Shown: piece after piece, positions 32,069-33,881 of the stretch
Numbering within the stretch: the stretch's first letter is position 1
How the letters are laid out: each line of letters starts with the position of its first letter
Source of the DNA: an uncultured Muribaculaceae bacterium
GTDB lineage: Bacteria > Bacteroidota > Bacteroidia > Bacteroidales > Muribaculaceae
Direction: 5' to 3'
NCBI GenBank assembly: GCA_910589055.1
Contig: CAJURN010000006.1
Span: 77,248-111,128, forward strand
DNA length: 33,881 nt
Program-made: the position numbers and the translations under genes
The notes under the pieces: generated by a model
Told to the model about the DNA's origin: nothing
Seen by the model: only the letters and a program-made list of their open reading frames with translations
The model's database searches: none

Positions 32069-33079
32069 ATGACTTCCGACAATCCTACCCCGGCCGCGAA
32101 AGACTTCCGGCGCACTGAATTTGTACATGGAGGCGACGCGCCCGTGCTCGCCATCGTGATACCGTGCTATAACGAGGAGGCCGTGCTCCCTATAAGCGTG
32201 CCCGTGCTTCTTCAGTTGCTCGACCGGCTCAGGGAGTCGGGAATGGCTTCACCGCAGAGCTATCTGCTGATGAGCAATGATGGAAGCCGCGACCGCACAT
32301 GGGAGATTATCGAGGAAATGCACCGCGCCGACAATCGGGTCAAAGGAATCTCGCTCGCCCACAACCGCGGGCAGCAGAACGCGCTCCTTGCCGGATTGAT
32401 GGCTGCCCGCGAGACCTGCGATGTGGCTGTGACGATAGATGTCGACCTTCAGGATCCACCCGAAAAGATTGTCGACATGATGCAGCTCTATCTCGAAGGC
32501 AAGGACATTGTGTACGGCGTGCGCTCCGACCGGAGTTCCGACACTTGGTTCAAGCGCAATTCGGCTCATTGCTTCTACCGTGTGCAGAAGTCGCTCGGAC
32601 TGGAAACAATATACGATCATTCTGAATTCAGACTTATGAGTCTGCGCGCGCTTGACCTGCTGAGCGAATATCCTGAAAAAAACCTCTTCCTGCGCGGAAT
32701 TTTCCCTCATATCGGACTTGATTCGGCAATCGTGACCTATCCTCGTACCGAGCGTCTTGCCGGAGAAACGAAGTATCCGTTCACTAAAATGCTGGCTTTC
32801 AGTATCGACGGCATCACGTCGTTTACAGCGCAGCCCATGCGTCTCATTTTCTTTGTGGGATGTGTGCTCCTGCTGGCCGATATTTTTGTGGCTATATGGG
32901 TGCTCGTGTCTTACTTCAGCGGACATTCAATCTGGGGATGGTCGTCGCTGATGCTGTCGATATGGTTCCTTGGCAGTCTCATACTTATCGCTCTCGGAAT
33001 CATCGGAGAATATGTGGGCAAGATATTCAATGAGGTGAAGAATCGCCCTCGTTACGCAATCAAGGATAAACTTATCTGA
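32069..33079 (+). CDS. Family 2 glycosyltransferase, membrane-bound (GtrB/DPM1-like)
   Basis: 336 residues. GT-A domain with IVIPCYNEE (29-37), NDGSRDRT (70-77) where Asn stands for the usual first Asp, and metal-binding DVDLQDP (124-130). Two C-terminal membrane helices (about 258-280 and 292-314) are typical of polyprenyl-phosphate glycosyltransferases, which load a sugar onto undecaprenyl phosphate at the inner face of the membrane. The sugar and glycan are unknown. The gene begins 25 nt after the proS terminator; no promoter box is evident. The HU-like gene follows 4 nt after its stop. Confidence 0.9.
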   Translation: MTSDNPTPAAKDFRRTEFVHGGDAPVLAIVIPCYNEEAVLPISVPVLLQLLDRLRESGMASPQSYLLMSNDGSRDRTWEIIEEMHRADNRVKGISLAHNRGQQNALLAGLMAARETCDVAVTIDVDLQDPPEKIVDMMQLYLEGKDIVYGVRSDRSSDTWFKRNSAHCFYRVQKSLGLETIYDHSEFRLMSLRALDLLSEYPEKNLFLRGIFPHIGLDSAIVTYPRTERLAGETKYPFTKMLAFSIDGITSFTAQPMRLIFFVGCVLLLADIFVAIWVLVSYFSGHSIWGWSSLMLSIWFLGSLILIALGIIGEYVGKIFNEVKNRPRYAIKDKLI

Positions 33080-33083
33080 AAAA

Positions 33084-33365
33084 GTGGATTACAAGCAATT
33101 TAGAAAAAGCCTGTGCACAGAGTTAGGTCGCGAACCACGCGATATCGACGCTCTTGTGGAAGGACTGTCAATCATACTCCGTGAAAGTTGTGCCGAACTT
33201 GACACGATAGCAATCCCCGCTTTCGGCAATTTCGTCGCAAGCAAGCACGATGAAGAAATAAGCGTTGACCTCTCCACCGGAAAACGCATGCTCATGCCGC
33301 CGGAAATATCGGTGGAATTTGTTCCCGGTAATATCCTCCGAAATCATCTCAAAAGCGATGAATGA
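33084..33365 (+). CDS. HU/IHF-like DNA-binding protein, GTG start
   Basis: 93 residues. HU fold: N-terminal helices (to about 45), then IPAFGNFVASKH and the basic arm region STGKRMLMPPEISVEFVPG, ending in the helix NILRNHLKSDE. The start codon is GTG at 33084, 4 nt after the glycosyltransferase stop; no ATG precedes the conserved part. Bacteroidota often have several divergent HU genes. The arm replaces the usual RNPQTG with KRMLMPP, so DNA bending may differ. It overlaps the next HU-like gene by 8 nt. Confidence 0.85.
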   Translation: MDYKQFRKSLCTELGREPRDIDALVEGLSIILRESCAELDTIAIPAFGNFVASKHDEEISVDLSTGKRMLMPPEISVEFVPGNILRNHLKSDE

Positions 33366-33881
33366 AACTGTAACCCTATCACAGATAATTGCGCGGCTTG
33401 CCAAAATCACAGGCACGAGCCCGCTTACGGCACGCAGCTTCCTGAAGGTGTTTTTCGCCACCATTGAGAAAGAACTTATTGCGGGCGAGACGGTGACTGT
33501 CAAGGGTATAGGTACCTTCCGCCGCACCGACGACCCTCTGGCTCCAAGCCCCGTGGCCTTTATCCCCGACCCCGAGGTGGCTGAGGAAATCAATCAGCCT
33601 TTCGCCATGTTTGAGGCCGTCGAGCTTGATGATGATATTTCCGAAGACGAGCTTTCTGCCGTCGAGGCGCCTGCTGCAGTTGAAGAGTCTGCCCCTGAAG
33701 TACAGATGCAGGAAGAGATTGCGGAAGAAAAATCGGAAGAACCGATAGAGATTGTTACAGCTGAAACGGTTGAAGAAGCCACTCCACCATCCATTGAGGA
33801 GGAAGCGCCTGCGGCACAGCCTGAAGCATCTGTTGAAGAAACAGTTGAGGATCTGTCGGAGGATAATTCAGAGCTTGAGCC
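33358..33881 (+). CDS. HU-like protein with long acidic C-terminal extension (3' end outside window)
   Basis: At least 174 residues, open to the window edge with no stop. From ATG 33358 (MNETVTLSQIIARLAKITG) the first ~75 residues have the HU/IHF pattern: SPLTARSFLKVFFATIEKEL, then GETVTVKGIGTFRR and FIPDPEVAEEINQPF. Beyond about residue 90 the sequence is highly acidic and rich in Glu, Ala, Pro and Ser (EEIAEEKSEEPIEI, EEEAPAAQPE). Such a tail could be a linker to a further domain that lies outside the window. It overlaps the previous HU gene by 8 nt, suggesting coupling and a heteromeric pair (inference). Confidence 0.8.
   Translation, partial: MNETVTLSQIIARLAKITGTSPLTARSFLKVFFATIEKELIAGETVTVKGIGTFRRTDDPLAPSPVAFIPDPEVAEEINQPFAMFEAVELDDDISEDELSAVEAPAAVEESAPEVQMQEEIAEEKSEEPIEIVTAETVEEATPPSIEEEAPAAQPEASVEETVEDLSEDNSELE

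Noticed and set aside
1..33881. tRNA, rRNA or riboswitch genes
   Set aside because: No cloverleaf, conserved rRNA segment or recognisable riboswitch core was found by reading; a covariance-model scan would be needed to exclude small RNAs.

Overview
The window looks like chromosomal DNA of a gut-type Bacteroidota, order Bacteroidales, possibly Muribaculaceae (family placement is inference). The evidence is direct for several points. Many genes are preceded by the Bacteroidota promoter form TTTG-N19/20-TAnnTTTG, and clear Shine-Dalgarno sites are not evident. Gene content fits: large PPi-dependent phosphofructokinase, DUF3127-type protein, Bacteroidota-type MenB and short MenE, secreted choloylglycine-hydrolase family enzyme. 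No rRNA, tRNA or CRISPR array was seen.

Layout. (1) Positions 1-1680 are a repeat island: two ~450-bp blocks, offset by 541 bp, of palindromic units in both orientations, followed by an IS200/RAYT-like HUH transposase gene flanked by inverted copies of the same units and a short 27-bp tandem array. (2) 1729-3825, minus: a single-PAS-domain protein and pfp. (3) 4041-9629, minus: a tightly packed probable operon purT > CMP-sugar cytidylyltransferase > CBS/sugar nucleotidyltransferase > obg > prmC > recX, with ATGA-type overlaps, preceded by dnaG (9721-11955) with its own apparently leaderless promoter. (4) gdhA (minus) with a full promoter and a strong terminator. (5) A secreted bile-salt/penicillin-V-hydrolase family enzyme (minus), divergent from an AlbA/ATPase-fold putative regulator (plus), then a ROK glucokinase (minus). 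(6) 17702-23147, plus: menaquinone genes menD, menB, menC, menE, split between menD and menB by an AT-rich HigBA-like toxin-antitoxin pair with its own promoter. (7) 23170-29234, minus: a heavy-metal RND efflux operon (adaptor, pump, outer-membrane channel) and, upstream, a small exported His/Cys-rich protein. (8) 29340 to the end, plus: ftsE-like ATPase, a DUF3127 protein with an SSB-like acidic tail, proS, a membrane GT2 glycosyltransferase and two HU/IHF-like genes, the last running off the window.

Most genes are core metabolism or information processing. The accessory parts are the repeat/HUH transposase island, the toxin-antitoxin pair inside the men cluster, the AlbA-type regulator with an in-frame 12-bp repeat, and the metal-efflux locus. 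The most notable system is the HUH transposase embedded in its own palindromic repeat family, which resembles the REP/RAYT arrangement of Proteobacteria.
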